DNA of 64,000 nt from Lasiosphaeria ovina (taxonomy: Eukaryota > Ascomycota > Sordariomycetes > Sordariales > Lasiosphaeriaceae): NCBI GenBank assembly GCA_033439765.1, contig JAULSN010000001.1, positions 1,178,001 to 1,242,000 of the forward strand, in the 5' to 3' direction. Both the position numbers and the translations under genes were made by a program. Positions 47,318 to 56,182 of the stretch are shown here, piece after piece. How positions within the stretch are numbered: the stretch's first letter is position 1; every line of letters begins with the position of its first letter. The notes below the pieces were generated by a model. The model was not told the DNA's origin. It worked only from the letters and a program-made list of their open reading frames with translations, and ran no database searches.

Positions 47318-48791
47318 ATGTCCACGCTCAAGATTACCAAGGCCACCCGGGTCAGGGGCGACATCAAAAACTTGGAGATTCGAGAAGGGTGGGATAGCCC
47401 CAAGCCGACCATCGACACGGACGAGGTCCTCTACATTCCCGGAACTGAAACCACCGCCAACCTGGGTAGACCGGCCGCCTTCCTATTCGACCGGCGAGAC
47501 ATCCCGATCGAGGCCACGGCCACATACACGCCGCCGTTCCCAGCGGCGCCCGCCGCCCCCGCAGCAGCGCCAAAGTATCGCCTGGTCGGCACCCAGTGGA
47601 GCCTCACGGACAAGGCGCCCATCAACAACGGCTTCGAAATCATCAGCAGCCCATTCACCCCCGGGGCCTCGAGCGGGACGAGCGGGACGGCCTTCACCGC
47701 CAACAAGTTTGTTGTCGGCAGCACCGTCAGGGACCCCGGCGCCCCGTTCAAGGCCGACTCGGTGTTCCAGTGGTACATTGCGCGCGACGACGCCGCGCAC
47801 ACACTACTCGACGCCAGCAAAGAGGGCGGCATCAGGTCTCAGACACACCTGGAGCTCTACTTCGTGTTCGGGCCGACGCACCACCTGCCGTACTACTACG
47901 ACAACGAGTTCTTCCTGGACCTGAACCGGCTGGCCTACCTCGACTTCGCCAAGGTGGCGGGCAAGACGTGGGCCGAGGTCGAGGGCGACGTGCTCTTCAA
48001 CGTGGTCAACAAGCTGTGGAAGCTCGGCGACCGCGGCAAGCCCGGCACGTCGCCGCTGTTCTATGACCCGCGGCTGGGCGTGGGCGGCATGCCGCACCAC
48101 CTCAGCGGCGCCACCATCGTGCTGAGCAGCTTCTTCAGCCGGAGCAAGAAGTACGTCAAATGCTTCGACCTAGCCGCCGTGCTCAAGGTGGCGCTGCTGT
48201 CGCTGGGCACCAAGCCCCAGGGCACCGGCACCGGCACCGGCACCACCCTTGTGTGAACATGAGTAGTCTATCTAGAAAGAACCCGATGAGCGCGTGCGTG
48301 TGCTGACCGTCGAGTCTAGGTGGTATCCGACGTCAACATGTCGGTCGACACGCCGTGGGGGTACATCAAGTCGGGGCCGCTGTTCGGGTGGGAGCGGACG
48401 CAGGCGTACGAGTGCAACTCGCCGTTCTGGCAGGGGGCGGGCGGCACTTTGCCCAAGGTGGCGGACATGGACCCGCGGCGCACAAAGTTCTCGTGCCAGT
48501 GACGTCCAAGAATGCGCAGGGCAAGACGTGCGCCGTCGACGCCTGCCACGGCGTCCTAGTCGGCGGCAAGGTCCAGCTGGCCACGGGCCACCTCGAGATC
48601 GACGACCACCCCAAGGCCAACATCGACAAGGGGCCCAAGGTTGTTAGTCCTCCGGTGGCTGCAGGTATGTGCTTTCTCTCCAGTTACTCTTGACTCGCAC
48701 TGTGGATGGCAAGTAGGTATCATGATGATGAAGCAGCTGCTGACTTGACCGCAATCCAGAATGGGCCTTGAAGTACATTCCCCAGTCGTAG
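47318..48791 (+). CDS. Hypothetical gene with apparent -1 frame break before its last exons
   Basis: Exon 1 (47318-48250, from ATG, MSTLKITKATRVRGDIKNL) and exon 2 (from 48320, after a good CTGAC-CTAG acceptor) join in phase 0 and give a coherent 371-aa frame that stops at TGA 48500-48502. Conserved-looking parts are LVGTQWSLTDKAPINNG, THLELYFVFGPTHHLPYYYDNEFFLDLNRLAYL and VDTPWGYIKSGPLFGWERTQAYECNSPFW. Beyond the stop, the -1 frame stays coding-like (PVTSKNAQGKTCAVDACHGVLVGGKVQLATGHLEIDDHP). It then splices cleanly (donor GTATGT at 48665, acceptor 48759) into EWALKYIPQS and a stop at 48789-48791. This suggests a one-base deletion around 48480-48500, a sequence error, or frameshifting. No family recognised; no signal peptide. 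Confidence 0.6.
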
Positions 48792-50092
48792 ACCACCTGC
48801 TCCGCAACATGCATTTCGCCAAACTTCTCCATCTCGGCGCGATGCAGAGAAACCTGCTCTCAAAATGACAAGACACCATAGGACAGGTGAGGGTGTGTTG
48901 GCGTGGCAACGAGACTGCCGCGCGGCAATACAATACAGAAGCGGGGAGGAATTTGCAGGACGAATTCCTATCAACGGCGGCGATGACGTGAAGAAGAAAC
49001 GGAAATGGGAATGCATGCGCCGGAAAAGTGGGAGTGGTGGTGCGGAGGAGAAGAGAAAAGGAAATAAATAATGAAGAAAAAGAGAAAGAAAAAGGGAAAA
49101 AGGGGCGCGTGCTAAAAGAGCTGCGCTCTTGAACCGAGTACCGTTTCCAAGGTAATAGTGGAAAACTATGTGTGTGCTATATAGCGAGCGTTTTTTCTTT
49201 CTGGCCATGCAAATACAATACAAACCTTTCGCTGCACGGGATGCAGCACATCCAACCAGGTCTCCCGGGTCCTTTTTATCCATCCCCAAGTGAAGTGGTC
49301 TCCATTTTAGGATCGTGTGCCCCCGTCGCTTCGCGTCCCTCAGGGTTAGGGGTAAGCGGCGGGAGAGACAAACCATCTACGCACGGACGACGGACGACAG
49401 TGAGCGTGGGCAAGGCTGACGGACGTGAAGGCCTCCCGGAAGCTAGAAATTGCTAAAAATTGCAGTGCAATTTTTAGCTCCATGGAGACCGTTCAACTAC
49501 CACTTCCTGACTGGGTGGTCAGGAATGTACCCAAGGCGCAGTCGGTGGTGGCTCTAGTGTGGAGCAGACACGTATAATTCGACCGATGTAACAAATTTAT
49601 AACCTATCAAGTTGATATGATGGGATCAGCCAGCCGCCTGAATCCCTACTAGATGCGTCGGGTATCCGTACCAGCAGCAAAAGTAGGGAGGGGCCTTGAT
49701 GAAGCTTCAAAGTCTGTTTACTTGGACACTTTTACCATGCACTGCGGAGTACCGAGTCTGAGTATTCCGCAGGGCGCCGAAAGCTTCGTTCATTGCCCTG
49801 GCAGCGCAAGTTGAGGCAACATAAGATGGAGTGAACTAGCTAGTACTCTTTTTCACGATTTCAGGTTTACCTTACGTATTACGGGTAGTCGCTGAAAGAA
49901 AGCGCCACAGCAAAACCCTCGGGATGGCGCTGACTGCTGGGATTTTAGCGTCATGATGATGCCCACATCGCCAACGGTTTCAAACTCTGTTCTCTCGTCC
50001 GCCTGAAACCGTCCGCCAACAGCAGCGCGTCCCTACACTGCAGCAAACTCTCTTTTTCTCGCGACCTATAGATATATCCTAGTGTATATGCC
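48792..50092. other. Long intergenic region with a perfect hairpin
   Basis: 1.3 kb without a supported gene. It contains a 13-bp inverted repeat at 49452-49478 and purine-rich runs near 49020-49110. Confidence 0.5.
49452..49478. repeat. 13-bp perfect inverted repeat, 1-nt spacer
   Basis: The left arm GCTAAAAATTGCA and right arm TGCAATTTTTAGC are separated by a single G. It could form a hairpin or cruciform or be a palindromic protein site. No T-run follows that would suggest a Pol III terminator. Confidence 0.85.
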
Positions 50093-51760
50093 ATGGGGCT
50101 GGGCGGCTCCCGCGCGGTGCACTCGCACTCGCACTCGCACTTGCACCACCACCACGGCAGCAAGACAGCCGCAATGGACGCCGCCACCAACCTCACCATC
50201 CGCAACATCACCATCACGCCGCTCGAGCTGAAGCTAGTCGAGCACCTCGAACCGCCGCTGGCGCCACCCCACCACGGCGCTCCCGGCGGGCTCGCCAAGA
50301 TCACCGCCCGCCTCACCGGACGGCCTGCCGCCGCAACACCCACGCCCTCGGCGACGACTACTATTGCTGCAGAGGATGCCGAGCAGCAGGAGCAGCAGCA
50401 GGACCACGCCCGCTCCGTCAGGCGGCACCAGATCAGCGGCGTCGTGGTGCAGCCCTTCTCGGAGGCGTCGCTGCCCAGCGAGATCGCGCCGCCCGATGTG
50501 GCGCGCGGCGAGCAGCTGCGCCTGACCTTTGAGGAGGCCGGGTCGTCGCCGGCGGTGCAGTACGTGGCCGAGCTCCCCGGGCCGGCGTCGCAGCCGCAGC
50601 GGAGCATCGTGATGCGAGCCACCTCACTGTCTCCAGCAGCAACCGCCGGTGATGACAGCAGCGCCCCTAAAAAAGAATTCACGCTCGTGTACGTGCCCAG
50701 CTACGCGTTCCTGGCCATCTTCAGCAGCGCGCGGCTGGCGTCGTGGATGGCGGAGCTGGACTCCGGGTTCCCGCTGTCGGCGCTCAGCATCCCCGGCACG
50801 CACAACAGCCCGACGTGCTACGTGGCGCTGCCGTCGGTGCGGTGCCAGGCGGTGAGCGTGCGCGAGCAGCTGGACATCGGCGTGCGCTTCCTCGACGTGC
50901 GCGTGTCGTGCCCGTCGTCGCCGTCATCCTCGCCACCACCAGGCGGCAACAGCAGCAGCAACAGCAACAGCAACCTCGCCCTCGTGCACAGCGCCTTCCC
51001 CATCAGCCTGTCGGGCACCAAGTACTTCCACGACCTGCTGGCAGACATCTACGGGTTCCTAGACGCGCACCCGAGCGAGGCGGTGCTGATGAGCATCAAG
51101 CGCGAGGGCACGGGCAAGGGCACCGACCAGCAGCTGTCGCGGCACCTGGCGGGGCGGTACTTCGCGGGCGACGCGGCGCGGCGGTGGTGGACGGCGCCGC
51201 GGATCCCGACGCTGGGCGAGGCGCGCGGGCGCGTGGTGCTGGTGCGGCGGTTCCACGTCGACGAGGCCGTGGCAGCGGAGAACGGCGGGGGGCTGGGCAT
51301 CGACGGGTCCGTGTGGCCCGACAACTGCGCCGACGGCACGTGCGGCAGCGGCCAGATCCGGCTGCAGGACTACTACGAGATCGGCCAGAGCGACGAGATC
51401 CTCAAGAAGATCACGCTTGCCCAGGAGGAGCTCGAGAGGGCTGCCCAGCGCGGCGTTGTGCTGCCGAGCGAGTCGGCGGCCGCCGATGCCCCACCGCCCC
51501 AGCTCTTCATCAACTTCCTGAGCGCCAGCAACTTCTTCAACGCCAGCTGCTGGCCAGACAGGATCGCCGCCAAGATCAACCCGGCCATCATCGAGTACTT
51601 GTGCATGTCACATGGCGCCCCGGGCAAGGGGCCGGGACAGCTCACTATCGGGGACGCTGCCACCGGCGTGGTCGTCACCGACTGGGTGGGCAACAACGGT
51701 GACTGGGACCTCATCAGATGCATTGTCGGGTGGAACTCTAGGTTGCAGCTCAAGCGATAG
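50093..51760 (+). CDS. PI-PLC X-domain protein (PLCXD-like phosphodiesterase)
   Basis: This single-exon protein has 555 aa. The catalytic X-domain starts near residue 218. SIPGTHNSPT holds the first catalytic His (His237), REQLDIGVRFLDVR gives the conserved Asp/Arg (Asp268, Arg270), and LALVHSAFPIS gives the second His (His299). FLDAHPSEAVLMSIKREGTG and the RGRVVLVRRF strand follow, and a late domain reads FINFLSASNFFNASCWPDRIAAKINPAIIEYLCMSHG. No Y or C2 domain is present, so this is the small bacterial/PLCXD type, acting on phosphoinositides or GPI-like lipids without obvious calcium dependence. The first 20 residues contain HSHSHSHLHHHH. Residues 80-110 and 275-295 are low-complexity inserts. 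No signal peptide is visible, so it is predicted intracellular. Confidence 0.88.
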   Translation: MGLGGSRAVHSHSHSHLHHHHGSKTAAMDAATNLTIRNITITPLELKLVEHLEPPLAPPHHGAPGGLAKITARLTGRPAAATPTPSATTTIAAEDAEQQEQQQDHARSVRRHQISGVVVQPFSEASLPSEIAPPDVARGEQLRLTFEEAGSSPAVQYVAELPGPASQPQRSIVMRATSLSPAATAGDDSSAPKKEFTLVYVPSYAFLAIFSSARLASWMAELDSGFPLSALSIPGTHNSPTCYVALPSVRCQAVSVREQLDIGVRFLDVRVSCPSSPSSSPPPGGNSSSNSNSNLALVHSAFPISLSGTKYFHDLLADIYGFLDAHPSEAVLMSIKREGTGKGTDQQLSRHLAGRYFAGDAARRWWTAPRIPTLGEARGRVVLVRRFHVDEAVAAENGGGLGIDGSVWPDNCADGTCGSGQIRLQDYYEIGQSDEILKKITLAQEELERAAQRGVVLPSESAAADAPPPQLFINFLSASNFFNASCWPDRIAAKINPAIIEYLCMSHGAPGKGPGQLTIGDAATGVVVTDWVGNNGDWDLIRCIVGWNSRLQLKR

Positions 51761-51961
51761 CGAGCTCGGCTGTACATCTATGCGAGTTCCGGGTGTTCAC
51801 AATGCAAGGCGTATTACGTGCATTTAGGGGCGTTGGGCTGATATCATAATCTGGGGTGATTGGTACTGGTATTGGTATTCATTCAAGGCACAACACTAGA
51901 CAAAATGGGCTACCTAGAACCGTCTTCCTCCCGTCACCACCTCTGTAAACTAGAATAGAAA
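51761..51961. other. 3' flank of PI-PLC gene and of the snoRNA host
   Basis: Short convergent spacer. The terminal exon of the host RNA should lie in its right part, downstream of the acceptor at 51962. Confidence 0.4.
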
Positions 51962-52015
51962 CTGGAAAGAGTTAGCTTGACCGCTGCATAAAGTCTTGCT
52001 ACACTAACGTCGAAA

Positions 52016-52102
52016 CACCTCAATCAGTTCTCCAAGATGGAATTGTCTCGTCAAGTGAATTTCAGAGTTAGAAAGCAGGTAAGAGTGATCATCCGGGAGG
52101 TG
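52016..52102 (-). ncRNA. Candidate box C/D snoRNA 5, target unknown
   Basis: A perfect 6-bp terminal stem CACCTC/GAGGTG (52097-52102 with 52016-52021) encloses a C-like ATGATCA (52086-52092), D' CTGA (52062-52065), C' TTGACGA (52048-52054) and D CTGA (52024-52027). The order and spacing are right for a double-guide C/D RNA. Targets were not recognised. Confidence 0.55.
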
Positions 52103-52316
52103 TGTATCAATTGCAGCAAGAGGGGTTAGGGAAGCTTACACTTTGTGGTGCGGAAGAAAGCGGTTGTTCAGAGTCGACCGGTATCTGCACGGAACATGGT
52201 CAGCCATGGTCCGCGCTGCTCTGTGCTAGACAGTGTTGTTTTGAGATTTCATTTCAGTCTGGAAGGCGGTTAGTAAAATGGTTCTCGGACAGACAAGGCA
52301 AGTGGCTGACATACCT

Positions 52317-52399
52317 CATTAAATCAGATTTTGTTTTATTGTTCATTTTCGCCCGAAGGCGGATCAAACAGTGTGAATAGTGATCATCATATTGGAATG
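52317..52399 (-). ncRNA. Candidate box C/D snoRNA 4, target unknown
   Basis: Box C ATGATGA (52384-52390) and box D CTGA (52324-52327) are perfect. A D'-like CTGT lies at 52368-52371, and a CGCC-TTCG-GGCG hairpin sits in the middle. CATT/AATG ends can pair. The guide regions do not match rRNA that I recall. Confidence 0.45.
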
Positions 52400-52493
52400 G
52401 GGACGTGATAGTGACGGATACAGATGTTTTACCTGGACAAGTCGAGTTAGCCGGGTCTTTCTCTCGGGTCTCTCACGAAGACGATGGCCAAGA

Positions 52494-52627
52494 GCACAAT
52501 CAGCTGACGAGTTCTCATCAAGAATTTCCCTCTGCATCCTCCCCACAAGGTGTACAGCCCTGCTTTAACGAGGAGGGACAGAGGGGCTTCGTATGTCCGC
52601 CCGTTCGTTCAAATTTCGTCACAGTGC
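52494..52627 (-). ncRNA. Candidate long C/D-like RNA 3, target unknown
   Basis: A GTGACGA C-like box (52616-52622), CTGA (52500-52503) and GCAC/GTGC ends (52624-52627, 52494-52497) frame a 134-nt unit inside the third intron. An internal TTGATGA could be C'. No rRNA complementarity with correct spacing was found. An H/ACA RNA or another structured RNA cannot be excluded. Confidence 0.35.
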
Positions 52628-52725
52628 TTGCCACAAGAGAGTTCGCATTTGAGCATACCTGAACGAGTCAACTGTTAGCGCCTTGAAGAAGAGAAATCAG
52701 GAGAACAGCGAGTATGGCAAGAAGG

Positions 52726-52819
52726 TCCAAATCAGACAAGGCTGAAACAAAGCTTCGACATTATATATATTCAGAATGAGGAATTCCTAGTATTTGTGTC
52801 TTTTGATCATCACATTGGA
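52726..52819 (-). ncRNA. Box C/D snoRNA 2 (double guide to 18S, snR56/U25- and snR41-like)
   Basis: Box C GTGATGA is at 52807-52813, D' CTGA at 52771-52774 and D CTGA at 52732-52735. A terminal stem TCCAA/TTGGA (52815-52819 with 52726-52730) closes the unit. Upstream of D', 15 nt (52778-52792) complement 18S GAGGAAUUCCUAGUA near its 3' end. Upstream of D, 12 nt (52737-52748) complement 18S CAAGGCUGAAAC, with the fifth base from D facing the first G of GGCUG. In yeast these segments are methylated under snR56 and snR41. This is the best-supported snoRNA of the set. Confidence 0.75.
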
Positions 52820-53030
52820 GGGGGTGGTGCAGGTGTGCTGGGAGCAAGTGCGAAAGCATCAATGTAGACTAACCTTTTGAAAATTAAACATATTCAAGAC
52901 GGCCATTGACCAGCAATGACCAGCAGCGGCGGACCAAGAAAAACGAGAGAACAAAAGCGGCAGGCACTTTTTGGCAGAATGTTAGCGTCGGCCACACAGT
53001 CAGGTCCAATTGCGTGTGCAACGAGGGTGT

Positions 53031-53108
53031 GCTCTCAGGGTAATTCTATATTAAGGTCCCCATGGTGCTGTAAGAATTGGATTGTTCATGAATAAACATC
53101 ACAGGAGC
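53031..53108 (-). ncRNA. Box C/D snoRNA 1 (guides to 18S and 25S)
   Basis: The minus strand has box C GTGATGT (53096-53102), box D CTGA (53035-53038) and a terminal stem GCTC/GAGC (53105-53108 with 53031-53034). Directly upstream of box D lies a 10-nt complement to the conserved 18S segment GGUAAUUCUA. After box C, 12 nt (53077-53088) complement UUGGAUUGUUCA, which I recognise as 25S sequence, followed by a D'-like CTTA. The rRNA sequences are from memory. The 18S segment is the one served by U45-type guides in animals. Confidence 0.65.
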
Positions 53109-53160
53109 GAAGCTGCGCAGCAGTAGTAGAGCAAAGAAGAAGCACGCTTACCTTGCCGAG

Positions 53161-53649
53161 GAGGGAGCGCGATGTGGCCGGCGCTCGCTGTTGGAGAGAA
53201 AGAAGAAGCTGTGGGAGCTCTGGGAAAAAATTGGAGGACCTTTAAACCCAATGGATGTGGGGCTTTTCCAGATTCCCGATAAGATACGGAGAAGTTTTTC
53301 GGTCGAGTGCGGCTTTGTGCGAATTACTCTTTACGTGAATAAAGTTATGCAGGTATTCAGATAGTGGGTTAGACTTTCGCGCCGGTGGGTCGCCCGGTCA
53401 TGTGCGACGTGGCTGAGGCAGAAAGTGAAGGTGCCGACGCGGGCTGAGGCTTGCGTGGCGAACTCCCTCCCCTCAGTGGACGCTTATCGATAAGGCGTGG
53501 GACAATAAGATGGCGACTCACCTCGTCACCCGCAGCGTCCCGACTCCCTCTCTCGTTCCCCTACTTAAGTTAGGTTGTCGATTTCCCGACAGCCCTATGA
53601 CTCTTTTCAGCCGCAGCAGGCTGCACTGAGGCCCTCAAATTTTACCACC
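53161..53649. other. Divergent promoter region between snoRNA host and next gene
   Basis: It holds the 5' part of the host transcript and the promoter of the gene at 53650. A 12-bp palindrome CTTATCGATAAG lies at 53483-53494, a candidate site for a shared regulator. Confidence 0.45.
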
Positions 53650-54984
53650 ATGTCTCTCGCTGCAGGGGCCGCAGCCCTGCGACTCCTCGCCAGAAACCTG
53701 ACGAGGACGAGCAAAATGCTGCGCTCCAAGCTTGCCGCCGCCACGCGTGCTGAGCTCCAGCCCATCCCCGTCCGCGTCGCTCCTCGCCAGCCGTTACACC
53801 CCGCTGCCCGTATACGCCAGCAGAAGCAGCAGCAGTACGGCGGTGCGAAATGGTACTCGACGGGCTCGTATGCCAACAACCTCAATGTCGCCATCCGACG
53901 CTATCTCAGCACCGCCGGCCGCGCTGGCCATGGCTCGGGTCCGGGCTTCGACCGGTCGAAGCTGCCAGTCTCCAACACCTCCCGGGCCGTCTCCCTGCTC
54001 ACCGGCCGTGCCCCCTTCGCGTCTACCCTGCGTCCTAACCTCACGGGTGGAGCATTGCCCCGCACCGCCGGCGGATACGCCATGCCAGGCGCTGGTCGTG
54101 GAGGTGCCCGCTACTTCAGCCACACCCCCGCAGCTCCTGCTCAGGTCGTGCAGAACGTCAGCCAAGCGATGCGCGCCTTTTGGCTATCGGGCCACCGCGC
54201 CCGGTACGATGGCGTCGGGCCCAACGGAGAGAAGCGGTACTGTGCCATCAGTGCCTCGCAGGAGGAGGCCCGCAGCCGCCTTGCCCACTACGTGCAGCGC
54301 AGCGTCCCGGGGTCCTTCATTGACTTCCACCTGAGCCCTACCGTCACGGCACTGAGCCCTCTCGGCGTTGTCTTTCCCTTTGCCACCGCCGAGGCTTTCG
54401 GCCTGAGCACCAAGCCCCAGGCTGGCGCTGCCACACTCGGAGCCGAGGGTTTCCTCGACGTCCTGTCCGTCGACTTTGCGCGCGCCTTGAAGGACCTCGC
54501 GGCCATCATGACAGACCTCCAGAGGCTTTCAGGGTTGGGCGACCTGCCTGTTACCTTGGAGAAGAACAGCGTGTTACGGGTGCGGTTTCCCGGAGTGGAT
54601 GCCGAAACCGTTGAGCGGCTGTGCGACGACGTTGGTGTGCAGCGGGGCGTTATCAGGCAGGACGCAGACTTTGATGCCAGCGTCGGCGTGTCGCTCGCCC
54701 TGCGCTTCCCCTTTGCCCCCGACGGCGACGAGCAAAAGACCATCACGTCGCCCGGAGGGTCGTTGAGATCCCACAACTCGGAGGCTTCGGATATGGGAGA
54801 CGCCTTCTACGACGAGTACGACAACAACCCCTGGCTGTCTTCGTCCTCGCAGTCCGAGGGCTACGCGAGCATGTCGCCCCCGGTCCCGAGCAGCTCCGGA
54901 GAGCACTGCTCGGAGGATTTCGAGGGCCTGGAGGGCATCTATAGGTTCCTAGAGGAGTGCGACCGCGCGAGAACGCGGTTTTGA
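53650..54984 (+). CDS. Conserved fungal protein with mitochondrial-type N-terminus
   Basis: This single-exon protein has 444 aa, with the start in ACCATGTC context at 53650. The N-terminal 150 residues are rich in Arg, Ala and Ser and nearly free of acids (LRLLARNLTRTSKMLRSKLAAATRAELQ, RRYLSTAGRAGHG), like a mitochondrial targeting region. A conserved-looking block follows (YFSHTPAAPAQVVQNVSQAMRAFWLSGHRARYDG, then FIDFHLSPTVTALSPLGVVFPFATAEAFGLS, LDVLSVDFARALKDLAAIMTDLQRLSGLGDLPVTLE). The C-terminus is acidic and Ser-rich, ending FEGLEGIYRFLEECDRARTRF. I recall homologues in Aspergillus carrying the doubtful label 'casein kinase II beta 2 subunit', but no CK2-beta zinc ribbon is visible. Biochemical function is unknown; location in mitochondria is inference. 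Confidence 0.78.
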   Translation: MSLAAGAAALRLLARNLTRTSKMLRSKLAAATRAELQPIPVRVAPRQPLHPAARIRQQKQQQYGGAKWYSTGSYANNLNVAIRRYLSTAGRAGHGSGPGFDRSKLPVSNTSRAVSLLTGRAPFASTLRPNLTGGALPRTAGGYAMPGAGRGGARYFSHTPAAPAQVVQNVSQAMRAFWLSGHRARYDGVGPNGEKRYCAISASQEEARSRLAHYVQRSVPGSFIDFHLSPTVTALSPLGVVFPFATAEAFGLSTKPQAGAATLGAEGFLDVLSVDFARALKDLAAIMTDLQRLSGLGDLPVTLEKNSVLRVRFPGVDAETVERLCDDVGVQRGVIRQDADFDASVGVSLALRFPFAPDGDEQKTITSPGGSLRSHNSEASDMGDAFYDEYDNNPWLSSSSQSEGYASMSPPVPSSSGEHCSEDFEGLEGIYRFLEECDRARTRF

Positions 54985-56182
54985 GTTTGCGTCCGTCTGT
55001 ACATTGCCCGGAATATGACTACGAGGTGGGCGCTTGGCTTGTTTTGGTTCTGGCTGGCTTGGGTTGGATCGGAATTTAGGATGGGTGATATTGGGTGGTG
55101 CTTGTGAGGCGGATTCTACACACTTTTTTTGGTTTCTTTGGCACATTTACCGCGCACATATTCAGACAGATTGGCTGGCCCCGACAGAGCGGCTGCCACG
55201 GCACACAGGACAATATACTTTCATTTTTATTGTTTAAAACTGGTGATCGGAAGGTTTCTCGAGAGCTTTATTGTTCACGAGAGAGGCAGTGCGAGTGATG
55301 CTGGTCGCATAACCGAGGCATAATGACCGTCGGGGGCTTCCTGCTCTAAATTCAGTGCTGCTAATCGAATTGCCCGTCGATAGAGTTCGACCGGTATCTT
55401 TGATCCGTGGCGCCTCTTTGGGGCTGGAGGCAAGAGCGAAAAAGAGTTTAGGCGTAAAGACAAAGGGGCGGGGAGATTACATCACCATTCACAAACGTCT
55501 CTCTCCACCACAACAGCACTTTCTTACTGCCTCGACCGTTTTACTCCATCTTCTTATTCTATCACGGAAAGAAAACCAAACATGCTGAGAGGGAAATCAG
55601 ATCCATTCATGGTTACTGGCTACGAAATCTAGGTATCTAGCCTCGCTACCTTGCTGCAGCAGGAAAGTCGAAGCTGCCTGCGTAATCCCTCTGCATAGTT
55701 TCCCCACAAGCAGGTATGTGTACTCTCCATTATTCCGTCAAAAAGTACCGCACCGCGCAGCTCCGTGTGTTGGTACAGGCACGTGTGCGGTTATCTCCAT
55801 TCTTTTTCAGGTTTGCTTGTCTCCACCCCAGTCAGTCCCGTTGTTGCCAACACCGTGTGTATGTGTGTAATTTCGCCGAAGAGATGGTGCATGCGTGCCT
55901 CGGAAAAGCGAAAAGACCCCCAATACAATGCAAATGCAATGCAAAAAAAGACAAGACAGAAAATGAGAAGCGGCCCAGTGAAGATGGGAACAATAAAGAA
56001 AGAAACGGGCAAGGAACCGCCGTGTCGAGTGTGCCGATTAAACAGCTTCCAGGGTTCCAGCCTTGCGAGAGAGAAATAGAAAGACCTGGCTGGTATGGTC
56101 TCCGACAAGGCAAAGTCGCCAGATGGAGACAGTGATGGATATCACACACACCACACACCATTCCGCATCACGCCATGTTCGA
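54985..56182. other. Convergent intergenic region, no gene seen
   Basis: About 1.2 kb of 3' flank of two genes. ORFs present are short and lack domains. Confidence 0.5.

Larger units (their letters stand above)
51962..53160 (-). ncRNA. Non-coding snoRNA host gene (multi-intron, minus strand)
   Basis: Read on the minus strand, no long ORF is present, but strong splice signals recur. These are a GTAAGC donor at 53151 after GGCAAG, GTTAGT at 52873, GTATGC at 52658, GTAAAA at 52432 and GTAAGC at 52139. Branch-site CTAAC motifs lie about 13-20 nt before AG acceptors ending at 52967, 52659, 52433, 52259 (a perfect TACTAAC) and 51962. Each resulting intron holds one C/D-box-like unit. Exons would be about 52874-52966 and 52140-52258. 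At 52658/52659 and 52432/52433 the acceptor touches the next donor. Intronic snoRNA clusters in non-coding hosts are known in filamentous fungi. Transcript ends are not defined. Confidence 0.6.

Noticed and set aside
50743..51702. 319-codon plus-strand ORF inside the PI-PLC gene
   Set aside because: Frame-shifted shadow of the X-domain coding sequence; rich in Arg/Ala/Gln without motifs.
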